Source: UBA6136 sp039795615
GTDB taxonomy: Bacteria; Pseudomonadota; Gammaproteobacteria; Methylococcales; Methylococcaceae
DNA length: 7,791 nt
Assembly (NCBI GenBank): GCA_039795615.1
Contig: JBDKLO010000172.1
Location: 1 to 7,791 of the forward strand
Direction of reading: 5' to 3'
A program made the translations under genes and the position numbers. The notes under the pieces were generated by a model, which did no database searches, was not told the DNA's origin, and saw only the letters and a program-made list of their open reading frames with translations. Below, piece by piece: positions 1 through 5,863 of this stretch (the stretch's first letter is position 1; the number at the start of each line of letters is the position of its first letter).

Positions 1-425
1 CCGGTTCCGGCAGGCCCAATCCCGAAATTGATGTCGTTTTGGCTGATGCACTGCAGATAGTGCTGTTGGTTAAGACCCCGGGGCCGAATCACACCCCGCC
101 GGGTTTTGAGAACCGGGGCACTGGATGTGGGTTCGCCGGCCAACAACGACTCAATATTGGCGTCCTGAAGAGAGAGATGGACGCGTTCCGGCGTAATGAC
201 TTCTTCCGCACTGGCCATAAACAGGCTCTCGATCACGCCCTGGGCCGCAGCAATTGCCCGCTCGTCACCCAAAAGCGTAAATTCTGCGCCGCGATTGGCG
301 ATCTCGACTCCGAGGCGCCTCTCGATCTGGCGCAAGTGCTCATCAAACTGGCCGCATAGGCTGGCCAGCCTCTCATTGTCATCCGGGGTCAACCGAAGAT
401 GGCGGGTGGCGTGGCTAGTACTCAA
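1..425 (-). CDS. ybeZ: PhoH-like ATPase YbeZ, N-terminal part (cut by window edge)
   Basis: This is the beginning of a PhoH-family P-loop ATPase. YbeZ-type members are cytoplasmic and work with the endoribonuclease YbeY in rRNA maturation and stress RNA handling. The visible 141 codons contain the family N-terminal segment (LASLCGQFDEHLRQIERRLG near residues 19-38), the R-GVIRPRGLNQQHY stretch before the ATPase core, and the start of Walker A (GPAGTG), where the sequence leaves the window before the Lys-Thr. The frame is closed by a TGA only four codons upstream of TTG at 425-423. That TTG overlaps the miaB stop as TTGA and is the only start giving a normal N-terminus. No good Shine-Dalgarno precedes it, so translation probably depends on coupling to miaB. 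The miaB-ybeZ order is standard in gammaproteobacteria, where ybeY, corC and lnt usually follow. Identity is firm; the exact start is less so, because a second TTG lies ten codons in. Confidence 0.9.
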   Translation of the reverse strand, partial: MSTSHATRHLRLTPDDNERLASLCGQFDEHLRQIERRLGVEIANRGAEFTLLGDERAIAAAQGVIESLFMASAEEVITPERVHLSLQDANIESLLAGEPTSSAPVLKTRRGVIRPRGLNQQHYLQCISQNDINFGIGPAGT

Positions 426-1795
426 GGACGAACTTCATGAGGGGATACCTCGGTAGCGGCTGCCGATGATGAAGGGACCCAGCGACCTCTCAGTGAGTTC
501 GGCATGGCATCGGTGATCAGGACATCAACAAACTGGCCGATCATGCGGGGATCCCCGGGGAAATTCACCACTCGATTGTTCTCGGTGCGTCCCGAAAGCT
601 CTCGACCATCCTTCTTGGAGGTTCCCTCGACGAGCACCGTCTGCACCGAATTCACCATCGAGCGAGAAAGGGCCGCTGACATTTCGTTGATCCGATTCTG
701 AAGGCGCTGCAAGCGGCGCTTTTTCTCTTCGGAACTGACATCGTCGGATAAATCCGCTGCAGGCGTTCCAGGTCTTGGGCTGTAAATGAAACTGTACGAA
801 TGATCAAAACCCAAGGTCTCGATGAGATCCATGGTGTCTTCAAAATCAGCCTCTGTTTCTCCTGGATAACCCACGATGAAATCCGACGAGAGGGAGAGGT
901 CTGGACGCAGATCCCTGAGTCGGCGGATCTTGTCGATATATTCCTCACGGGTATGACCCCGCTTCATCTGAGCCAGGATCCGGTTGCTACCGCTCTGAAC
1001 AGGAAGGTGAAGATGGCCCACTAGCTTCGGGAGCTCAGCGTAGGCCGCAATCAGACTGTCAGAAAATTCAACCGGGTGCGACGTCGTATAGCGAATGCGG
1101 TCAATACCCTCAATGGCAGAAACATAATGGAGCAGCAACGCGAAGTCGGCGATTTCGCCATCCTCCATGGCCCCGCGATACGCATTGACGTTCTGACCCA
1201 GAAGGATAATTTCACGGACACCTTGATCAGCCAAGGCGACGAGTTCGGCAATCACGTCATCGAGGGGTCGACTGATCTCCTCTCCCCGGGTATAGGGCAC
1301 CACACAGAAAGTGCAGTACTTGCTGCAACCTTCCATGATCGAGACGAAAGCCTTGGGTCCCTCGGCCCGGGGTTCAGGCAGCGCATCAAATTTTTCGATT
1401 TCGGGAAAGGAAACGTCGATGGCTGGCGTCTTTTCGTTACGCACCTGATCCAACAACTGGGGCAAGCGATGCAACGTCTGCGGTCCGAAAACCAAGTCAA
1501 CGTAAGGGGCTCGCTTTTGGAGAAACTCACCCTCTTGGCTGGCGACACAGCCGCCGACGCCAATCACGAGGTCGGGTTTGGCCTGTTTGAGCGGCCTCCA
1601 GCGACCCAGCTCGGAGAACACCTTTTCCTGGGCTTTCTCGCGCACAGAGCAGGTATTCATCAGAAGCACGTCGGCTTCTTCCGGGTTCTCCGTCAATTCG
1701 AAGCCGTGCGATGCCTCCAGTACGTCCCGCATCTTGGCGGAGTCGTACTCGTTCATCTGGCATCCGAGGGTTTCGATATAAAGCTTTTGAGCCAT
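422..1795 (-). CDS. miaB: MiaB, tRNA-2-methylthio-N6-dimethylallyladenosine synthase
   Basis: This is a radical-SAM methylthiotransferase that adds the 2-methylthio group to i6A37 in tRNAs reading UNN codons, in the cytoplasm. At 457 residues it has the usual length. The N-terminal MTTase domain carries the three auxiliary-cluster cysteines C12 (LGCQMNEYDS), C49 (NTCSVREKA) and C83 (GGCVASQEG). The radical-SAM core has C157, C161 and C164 in EGCSKYCTFCVVP, followed by the conserved PYTRGEE. A TRAM RNA-binding domain occupies roughly residues 380-445, with SGRTENNRVVNFPG. The ATG start at 1795 gives the canonical MAQKLYIETLGCQMNEYDS beginning. The region before it has no strong Shine-Dalgarno, but an extended -10 lies 29 bases upstream. 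Its stop overlaps the TTG start of the phoH-like gene. All six cluster ligands are present, so the enzyme should be active. Confidence 0.98.
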   Translation of the reverse strand: MAQKLYIETLGCQMNEYDSAKMRDVLEASHGFELTENPEEADVLLMNTCSVREKAQEKVFSELGRWRPLKQAKPDLVIGVGGCVASQEGEFLQKRAPYVDLVFGPQTLHRLPQLLDQVRNEKTPAIDVSFPEIEKFDALPEPRAEGPKAFVSIMEGCSKYCTFCVVPYTRGEEISRPLDDVIAELVALADQGVREIILLGQNVNAYRGAMEDGEIADFALLLHYVSAIEGIDRIRYTTSHPVEFSDSLIAAYAELPKLVGHLHLPVQSGSNRILAQMKRGHTREEYIDKIRRLRDLRPDLSLSSDFIVGYPGETEADFEDTMDLIETLGFDHSYSFIYSPRPGTPAADLSDDVSSEEKKRRLQRLQNRINEMSAALSRSMVNSVQTVLVEGTSKKDGRELSGRTENNRVVNFPGDPRMIGQFVDVLITDAMPNSLRGRWVPSSSAAATEVSPHEVRP

Positions 1796-1920
1796 CCGAG
1801 GGCAATCTTGAAAACGGCCGGAGATTTTAGCAAATTGGACTCAAGGGAGTATGACAATCGCGCTTTGACCACAAATCTTCTAGGATTTGGGTTCCCAACC
1901 ACCTGATCAGCGGAAACACT
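1796..1920. other. Divergent intergenic region between miaB and the 233-residue ORF
   Basis: This 125-base gap is the only real intergenic space in the window. It separates miaB (minus) from the plus-strand two-gene unit and must hold promoters for both. A miaB candidate is visible. For the plus strand I find a TTGACC at 1865-1870 and a TAGGAT at 1881-1886, but their spacing (10 bases) is wrong for a sigma-70 pair, so I assign no promoter. A short inverted repeat, TTGGG-TT-CCCAA, lies at 1887-1898 and could be an operator or chance. No RNA gene or small ORF is evident. Confidence 0.6.
1824..1832 (-). promoter_or_regulatory. Possible extended -10 promoter element for miaB
   Basis: Read on the minus strand, this is TGCTAAAAT: a TGn extended -10 followed by TAAAAT, one mismatch from TATAAT. 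It would start transcription near 1817 and leave a leader of about 20 bases before the miaB ATG. The -35 at 17-base spacing is poor (ATACTC), which is tolerated with an extended -10. This is a pattern match only and has no experimental support. Confidence 0.4.
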
Positions 1921-2622
1921 ATGGCCTGGTTAAAACGGCTTTTCGGCTTCGGCCATGGCACTTCTGACACGGAGACTCTCGATCGCTACCGCGCCGCCCG
2001 CGCGATGGGCCGTGATCTCCAGGTCCGCATGATCAAGGAACTGCCGAAACCGGCCCTTCCCGAATGTGCCAAGAAACTGGGCTTGGTGAAGTCGGGAACG
2101 CTCATCATCAACCAGGATGACGAAATTGCCATTGCGTATGACTACTGCCTGCATCATTTCAGACGCGCGGGCAAAAATGTCATCGAGCGAACGCTGGAAA
2201 ACACCTCTGATGAGCAGGAGATGGCATGGTTGAATGCCCTGACCACTGCCCGTTTCTCGGTTTTCATGGTCGAATCCATTACGCCCCATCGGGGTGCCAG
2301 ACTCGTCGACCTCATTCACGAAGAGTCCATCGACTTGATCGATCTGGGCCTCGCTTCGACAGGGCAAGCGGGGCTGATCCTTCTGGGTCGCATCGTGACG
2401 TTCGATGGCTTTCACCTCTCCAGCGGCACCCTGATTCCGATTCCGCCAGGCGTTTTGGAGAGCCAGATTCGTCCGGTCTTTGAGAAATTTGAGCGGGCTC
2501 AATCGGATCGATCTGCCCCCTTATCTAGCAGCCAATCGGCCGCCCTTGAGGCACAGGCAACCCGTATCGCCTTGCATGAAGCTGGCGAGGACAACAGCTT
2601 TTTCTCAGACATAGAATCCTGA
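1921..2622 (+). CDS. Conserved-looking hypothetical protein, 233 residues, function unknown
   Basis: I do not recognise a family. The product is a soluble protein with no signal peptide and no membrane segment. Its N-terminus is basic and aromatic (MAWLKRLFGFG). The middle looks like a folded alpha/beta domain: about residues 50-60 (KKLGLVKSGTLII) and 60-100 with several acidic residues, then 130-185 with the glycine-rich, beta-like run DLIDLGLASTGQAGLILLGR and a following SSGTLIPIPPG. The last 40 residues are Ser/Ala/Glu-rich and probably disordered. ATG at 1921 is taken because it is the first start after the divergent gap; the preceding AGCGGAAA is a weak ribosome-binding site. Its stop lies two bases before the aldolase-family gene, so the two are almost certainly co-transcribed. 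That pairing gives no clear functional clue. Base composition matches the neighbours. It is clearly coding because the frame is long, well-structured and operonic. Confidence 0.8.
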   Translation: MAWLKRLFGFGHGTSDTETLDRYRAARAMGRDLQVRMIKELPKPALPECAKKLGLVKSGTLIINQDDEIAIAYDYCLHHFRRAGKNVIERTLENTSDEQEMAWLNALTTARFSVFMVESITPHRGARLVDLIHEESIDLIDLGLASTGQAGLILLGRIVTFDGFHLSSGTLIPIPPGVLESQIRPVFEKFERAQSDRSAPLSSSQSAALEAQATRIALHEAGEDNSFFSDIES

Positions 2623-2624
2623 AT

Positions 2625-3305
2625 ATGCGAATTTACCTTGATACGGCGGACCCCAGTCTCTGGGCATTGCCCGAGGGGTGTCCCGCACTTCACGGGGTGA
2701 CGACCAATCCCACCCTGATCCATCGCGCGGGCTTTCCCGTAACCCTCGAAACCTATCGATACCTGGTGCACCAGGCCGGCGTAAGGCGCATACCAGAGCT
2801 GATGCTGCAGGCGCCCCGTCCGGATCCCGAAGAATTATCAGCGTGGCTCGAAGAGCTCCTGCCTGCCGCCGCCATCAGTCGCACCCGACTGGTCATCAAG
2901 GTGCCTTGTCATCCCGGCTGGAGCCCTGTCCTTCATCGCCTTCGGCAACTGGATGTCCCGATCCTTTTGACGGGACTTTCGAATCCCATTCAGCTCCTCT
3001 GGGCCCGATCCGTGGGGGCCGATTATGTGGCCCCCTACCTTGGACGTATCGAGGCCAAGGGGCAAAATCCGTGGCCCTTGGTCGAGGCCTGCGTTAGGCT
3101 CCAGGAGAGTGGGGTGAAGTTAGTCGCCGCGAGTATTCGCGATACCGAGACACTCACACGGCTCCTGGCCCTCGGCAGTTACTCCGTAACCCTCCAACCG
3201 AGCTTCATTGCGTCACGGGTTCTCGACGAGGTCACGCTCGAAGCCATCGATCAATTCAACGCCGATATTGCACAAAGTCTGGGGCATTCCCCACCTCGGA
3301 GCTGA
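2625..3305 (+). CDS. Small transaldolase / fructose-6-phosphate aldolase (TalC/FSA) family protein
   Basis: This is a class I (Schiff-base) aldolase of the short transaldolase family, a single (beta/alpha)8 barrel. The 226 residues match the FSA/TalC length of about 215-220. Visible landmarks against E. coli FSA, from memory: YLDTAD at the N-terminus with catalytic D6; GVTTNP at 24-29; Schiff-base lysine K92 in LVIKVP; T116 in LLTGLSN; DYVAPYLGRIE with Y138 aligning to FSA Tyr131; and LVAASIRD near 166-173. E58 in PELMLQ aligns with FSA Gln59, where transaldolases carry glutamate. The active site therefore mixes transaldolase (E58) and FSA (Y138) features, and the substrate cannot be assigned: either dihydroxyacetone transfer in the pentose phosphate pathway or aldol cleavage of fructose-6-phosphate is possible. 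The segment between E58 and K92 is about eight residues longer than in FSA. ATG at 2625 gives the canonical start, with little Shine-Dalgarno. It is probably coupled to the upstream ORF. Family firm, specificity uncertain. Confidence 0.88.
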   Translation: MRIYLDTADPSLWALPEGCPALHGVTTNPTLIHRAGFPVTLETYRYLVHQAGVRRIPELMLQAPRPDPEELSAWLEELLPAAAISRTRLVIKVPCHPGWSPVLHRLRQLDVPILLTGLSNPIQLLWARSVGADYVAPYLGRIEAKGQNPWPLVEACVRLQESGVKLVAASIRDTETLTRLLALGSYSVTLQPSFIASRVLDEVTLEAIDQFNADIAQSLGHSPPRS

Positions 3306-3306
3306 A

Positions 3307-3630
3307 TCACTCCTCAACAGCGCAGAGCCCTCCAGCCCGGCAACTGACCCGATATTCGGCGGTCTCGCCGCATCCAGTGACCCGAACCAGGTACTCACTG
3401 AAAAGGCCGCTTTCCGCGTCGTTCTCCCGCACCTTGCCCACCCGCGGGTCGGCCTTCATCTTGGGACAGCTGAAATTCAATACGGCCTCCGCCCGGGCGA
3501 CCTCAAGGGCGTCCTGCCCCCGGTTGAGGCTCTGGCCCTCCCGAGGCGTCCGCTCGGCACAGGCAATCAGGCCGATTCCCAGAGCCAGGTTCACTATCAC
3601 TAAGATAGACTTCACATTGTTTCGATTCAA
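3307..3630 (-). CDS. Small cysteine-rich lipoprotein, last gene of the chemosensory operon
   Basis: This is a 107-residue predicted lipoprotein. The N-terminus is MNRNNVK followed by a hydrophobic stretch and the lipobox LIAC, with C24 as the lipidated cysteine after signal peptidase II cleavage. The residue after it is alanine, so there is no Asp+2 inner-membrane retention signal and the outer membrane is the likely site. The mature part holds four more cysteines (C55, C87, C97, C103), which could form two disulfides in the periplasm. The VTGCG-x3-EY-x3-C pattern resembles short lipoproteins of unknown role in other proteobacteria. The start is TTG at 3630, overlapping the phosphatase stop as TTGA, with GGTGGAG eight bases upstream. 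GTG at codon 6 would also keep a signal peptide but has no ribosome-binding site. The gene ends one base from the convergent aldolase gene. Function unknown; a periplasmic link to the sensory array is only inferred from coupling. Confidence 0.82.
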   Translation of the reverse strand: MNRNNVKSILVIVNLALGIGLIACAERTPREGQSLNRGQDALEVARAEAVLNFSCPKMKADPRVGKVRENDAESGLFSEYLVRVTGCGETAEYRVSCRAGGLCAVEE

Positions 3631-4811
3631 AACAGTAACTCCACCATCGAGACATCATCATCGAAATGCGCCCTACCCTGAAGGTCCGCCATCGTTTCCA
3701 GTACCTCATGGACCTTGCGACCCGGTTCCACCTCAGACCTTTGAAGTTCGTCCAGAAACACCGTGAACTCAAGCTCGGCACCATCACGCGTCTGGATCTC
3801 GTAGAGGCCATCACTGTAGATGTATAGTTTCGCGCCCTCAGGAATTACTGAAGCCCCCTCTTCGAAGGTATTGCCCTCATATGTCCCAATCGGCATCGCA
3901 CGACACTTGAGCTGCTCAAGTCCTGAAGGCGTCAAAAGAATGGCTGGGGGATGCCCCGCACTGGTGTACCGAATCTTTCGGGTACTCCACTGAAAGACGC
4001 CGTACCAGATCGTGAAATAGAGATTGTTGTGCTTCTCCATCGGAAACGCGGCATTGAGCGCCTCCATGACCTTGATCGGCTCGCGATAATCCACATCCGG
4101 AAGCGTTTGATGCTGCAAGGCATTCATGGCGTTGACCGAAAGCAACGCACACCCGATGCCGTGGTTGCAGACATCCAGCAGAAACATCGCAAAATGATCC
4201 TCATCGACATTGAAATACCCAAAAGAGTCGCCCCCAAGTGAGCTACAAGGCTTAAACAACCAGGCGGTTCTGACCGGACCTTCGGCAATGGGCGGGGAGA
4301 ACTGGGATCGGACATAGTCGGCCGCCTCTGAAAGCTCCGCAGCCAGCTGTTTCTGACTGGCTTCCAGTGCAAGGTAGGCTTCCTTGCGCTCCATCAGCAA
4401 CAGATACGCCGAGGAGTGATAGCGAATGCGGGCGATCAGCTCCACAGGATCCGGAAGCTTCACCAGATAGTCATTCGCACCCGCGGCGAAAGCTTCTGCC
4501 TTGGTCGCCGCTTCTTCCTTACTGGAAAGAACGACCAAGGGAATCATGCGCGTCGCTTCATCCTGACGAAATCGCCGGACCAGATCGATACCATCGACAC
4601 CCGGCATGACCAGATCCTGAAGGATCAGGGTCGGCTTTAATTCTCGCGCCATTGCCACCGCCTCGGCAGGATCCTGAAGGAAGTGGTATTCGATGTCGAT
4701 CGCCCCCTCCAACATGCGCCGGACGGCCTCGCCGATGATGCGTTGATCATCAATCAGCAGGACACGCGCCACGTGATCACGCGTCGCAAAAAACATTCCT
4801 GAATCGGTCAT
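3627..4811 (-). CDS. WspR-like response regulator with PP2C (SpoIIE/RsbU) phosphatase output
   Basis: This 394-residue cytoplasmic regulator joins a receiver to a PP2C-type serine phosphatase. The receiver spans about residues 14-135: acidic pair D21/D22 (LLIDDQ), phosphoacceptor D66 (LILQDLVMPGVDG), S97 and K118 (DYLVKLPD). A helical linker (about 125-170, ARIRYHSSAYLLLMERKEAY) leads to the phosphatase, about 180-394. Its metal-binding motifs are D195 (GGDSFGY), D213 (LLDVCNHG), SAGHPP at 284-289, D334 (YSDGLYE) and D385/D386 (FDDDVS). Receiver and linker closely resemble WspR, as I recall it, but the GGDEF domain of WspR is absent and replaced. Phosphorylation by the hybrid CheA would be expected to switch the phosphatase, whose usual substrate is a phosphorylated STAS anti-sigma antagonist; none is encoded here. 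ATG at 4811 overlaps the CheB stop (ATGA) and has AGGAA seven bases upstream. All catalytic residues seen are intact. Confidence 0.95.
   Translation of the reverse strand: MTDSGMFFATRDHVARVLLIDDQRIIGEAVRRMLEGAIDIEYHFLQDPAEAVAMARELKPTLILQDLVMPGVDGIDLVRRFRQDEATRMIPLVVLSSKEEAATKAEAFAAGANDYLVKLPDPVELIARIRYHSSAYLLLMERKEAYLALEASQKQLAAELSEAADYVRSQFSPPIAEGPVRTAWLFKPCSSLGGDSFGYFNVDEDHFAMFLLDVCNHGIGCALLSVNAMNALQHQTLPDVDYREPIKVMEALNAAFPMEKHNNLYFTIWYGVFQWSTRKIRYTSAGHPPAILLTPSGLEQLKCRAMPIGTYEGNTFEEGASVIPEGAKLYIYSDGLYEIQTRDGAELEFTVFLDELQRSEVEPGRKVHEVLETMADLQGRAHFDDDVSMVELLF
3639..3645 (-). promoter_or_regulatory. Shine-Dalgarno deciding the TTG start of the lipoprotein gene
   Basis: GGTGGAG on the minus strand ends eight bases before TTG at 3630-3628, inside the last codons of the upstream phosphatase. 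The alternative GTG, five codons later, has no comparable site, so the TTG is preferred. Confidence 0.6.
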
Positions 4812-5863
4812 GGGTTGGTTCCTGTATCTCGTTCCGCGCTGATGAGGGCCTGGACTTTCTCGACAATTCGGGCCCCGATCCGCTCCAGCGGCAGGACCGT
4901 GGTCGCCGCACCTATTTCCGCTGCCACCCGGGGCATGCCATAAACAACCGATGAGGGGGCGTCTTGGGCTATGGTATAGAAACCGGCCCTTCGAAGGGCC
5001 AAAAGTCCTTCGGCACCATCCCGACCCATGCCGGTCATCAAAGCCGCCACACCCCGTGCCCCCCGGATTTCAGCCAGACTTCTAAAGAGAACATCAATGG
5101 AAGGACGACTGACCAATTCCGGCCACTCGCGGGTAAAACTGAGTCGATCACCTGGAGACATCACCACATGTTCAGGCCGGGCCGCCAGATAAACGGTCCC
5201 CGCCTCAAGCGACATCGGAGCATCGACTGCCACAACCGGCAGACGGCTTCCATGAGCGAGCCATTCGGATAGCCCTTGATAGAAGTGCGCATCGAGATGT
5301 TGAACAATGACAACCGCAGCAGGAAAAGCGTCGGGAAAAGCCCCCAGAATCGTCGCAAGCGCTTTAGGCCCCCCCGTTGAAGCTCCCAGGGCGACGATGG
5401 GAGGCGAGTTCAGATGCAGCGCGTCAGACAACTCTGCAGCCGAAGCCATCCCTCCCCCACTTCGATCCCGCCCTGCCAGTGTTTTCAGGGTGGCAAAGCG
5501 CGCCCGAAGATTAGCCCATGCCTCCGGTTTCGCGGCCAAAGGATGTTCGGGCAAACGGGCAACGTCGGTTGCCCCATGACCGAGACAATCAAAAACCGTC
5601 GACACATCCGAAGAGCTACTGCCTTCGAGGAGCAATATTGCGCAGGGTGCGTCCCGGATCAGGTCACGCGTCAACTCAGAAACGCCCTCACCCTGAAGCT
5701 CCAGAGACAACAGCAAGATGTCCGGCGGTTCCTTCTGGAATCGGAATCGGACGCCCCGACTATCATCGGCTTCCCACGCACATTCGACGCCAAAACTGTC
5801 CTGAAGAATGACGTTCAATCGCTGCCGAACCGTGGCTTCCGGATGGGCTATGGCAACTTTCAA
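4808..5863 (-). CDS. cheB: CheB/WspF-type methylesterase with degenerate receiver
   Basis: This is a chemoreceptor glutamate methylesterase (and usually glutamine deamidase) that resets receptor methylation. The 351 residues have the normal CheB two-domain plan. The C-terminal esterase (about 150-345) has the full triad: S162 in GASTGG, H189 in VQHLD and D282 in TGMGRDGAEG. The N-terminal domain (1-125) has a receiver-like pattern but lacks the key residues: the acidic pair is H7/P8 (VAIAHPEA), the phosphoacceptor position is S53 (PDILLLSLELQG), and the conserved lysine is R103 (DVARLP). Phosphorylation control as in enteric CheB is therefore unlikely. The start is TTG at 5863, overlapping the CheA stop (TTGA), with GGGAGG four bases upstream. 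The next in-frame Met is residue 139, so TTG is required to keep the receiver fold. It follows the hybrid CheA, as wspF follows wspE. Esterase assignment firm; regulation inferred. Confidence 0.95.
   Translation of the reverse strand: MKVAIAHPEATVRQRLNVILQDSFGVECAWEADDSRGVRFRFQKEPPDILLLSLELQGEGVSELTRDLIRDAPCAILLLEGSSSSDVSTVFDCLGHGATDVARLPEHPLAAKPEAWANLRARFATLKTLAGRDRSGGGMASAAELSDALHLNSPPIVALGASTGGPKALATILGAFPDAFPAAVVIVQHLDAHFYQGLSEWLAHGSRLPVVAVDAPMSLEAGTVYLAARPEHVVMSPGDRLSFTREWPELVSRPSIDVLFRSLAEIRGARGVAALMTGMGRDGAEGLLALRRAGFYTIAQDAPSSVVYGMPRVAAEIGAATTVLPLERIGARIVEKVQALISAERDTGTNP

Noticed and set aside
39..456. Two plus-strand open frames at the left edge
   Set aside because: They are antisense to the PhoH-like N-terminus, which matches its family on the minus strand.
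1865..1886. TTGACC and TAGGAT as a plus-strand sigma-70 promoter
   Set aside because: The two elements are only 10 bases apart, far from the needed 16-18.
1076..1906. Long plus-strand open frame of 276 codons opposite miaB
   Set aside because: It lies antisense to a fully conserved miaB and its translation has no recognisable domain; it is a shadow frame caused by GC-rich codon use.
1930..2502. Minus-strand open frame of 190 codons opposite the 233-residue ORF
   Set aside because: The plus-strand frame is longer, sits two bases from the aldolase gene and reads as a folded protein; the minus frame has no domain signal. As the plus product is also unrecognised, this rejection is less firm than the others.
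3280..3293. TGGGG-CATT-CCCCA hairpin near the end of the aldolase gene as a terminator
   Set aside because: The stem is only five base pairs, lies inside the coding region and has no following T run.
3627..3814. Receiver-PP2C as the flagellar HsbR/RssB-type regulator instead of a Wsp-type one
   Set aside because: Receiver and linker wording is much closer to WspR as I remember it, and the neighbours are a WspE-like kinase and a CheB; however, this was judged by eye without a tree.
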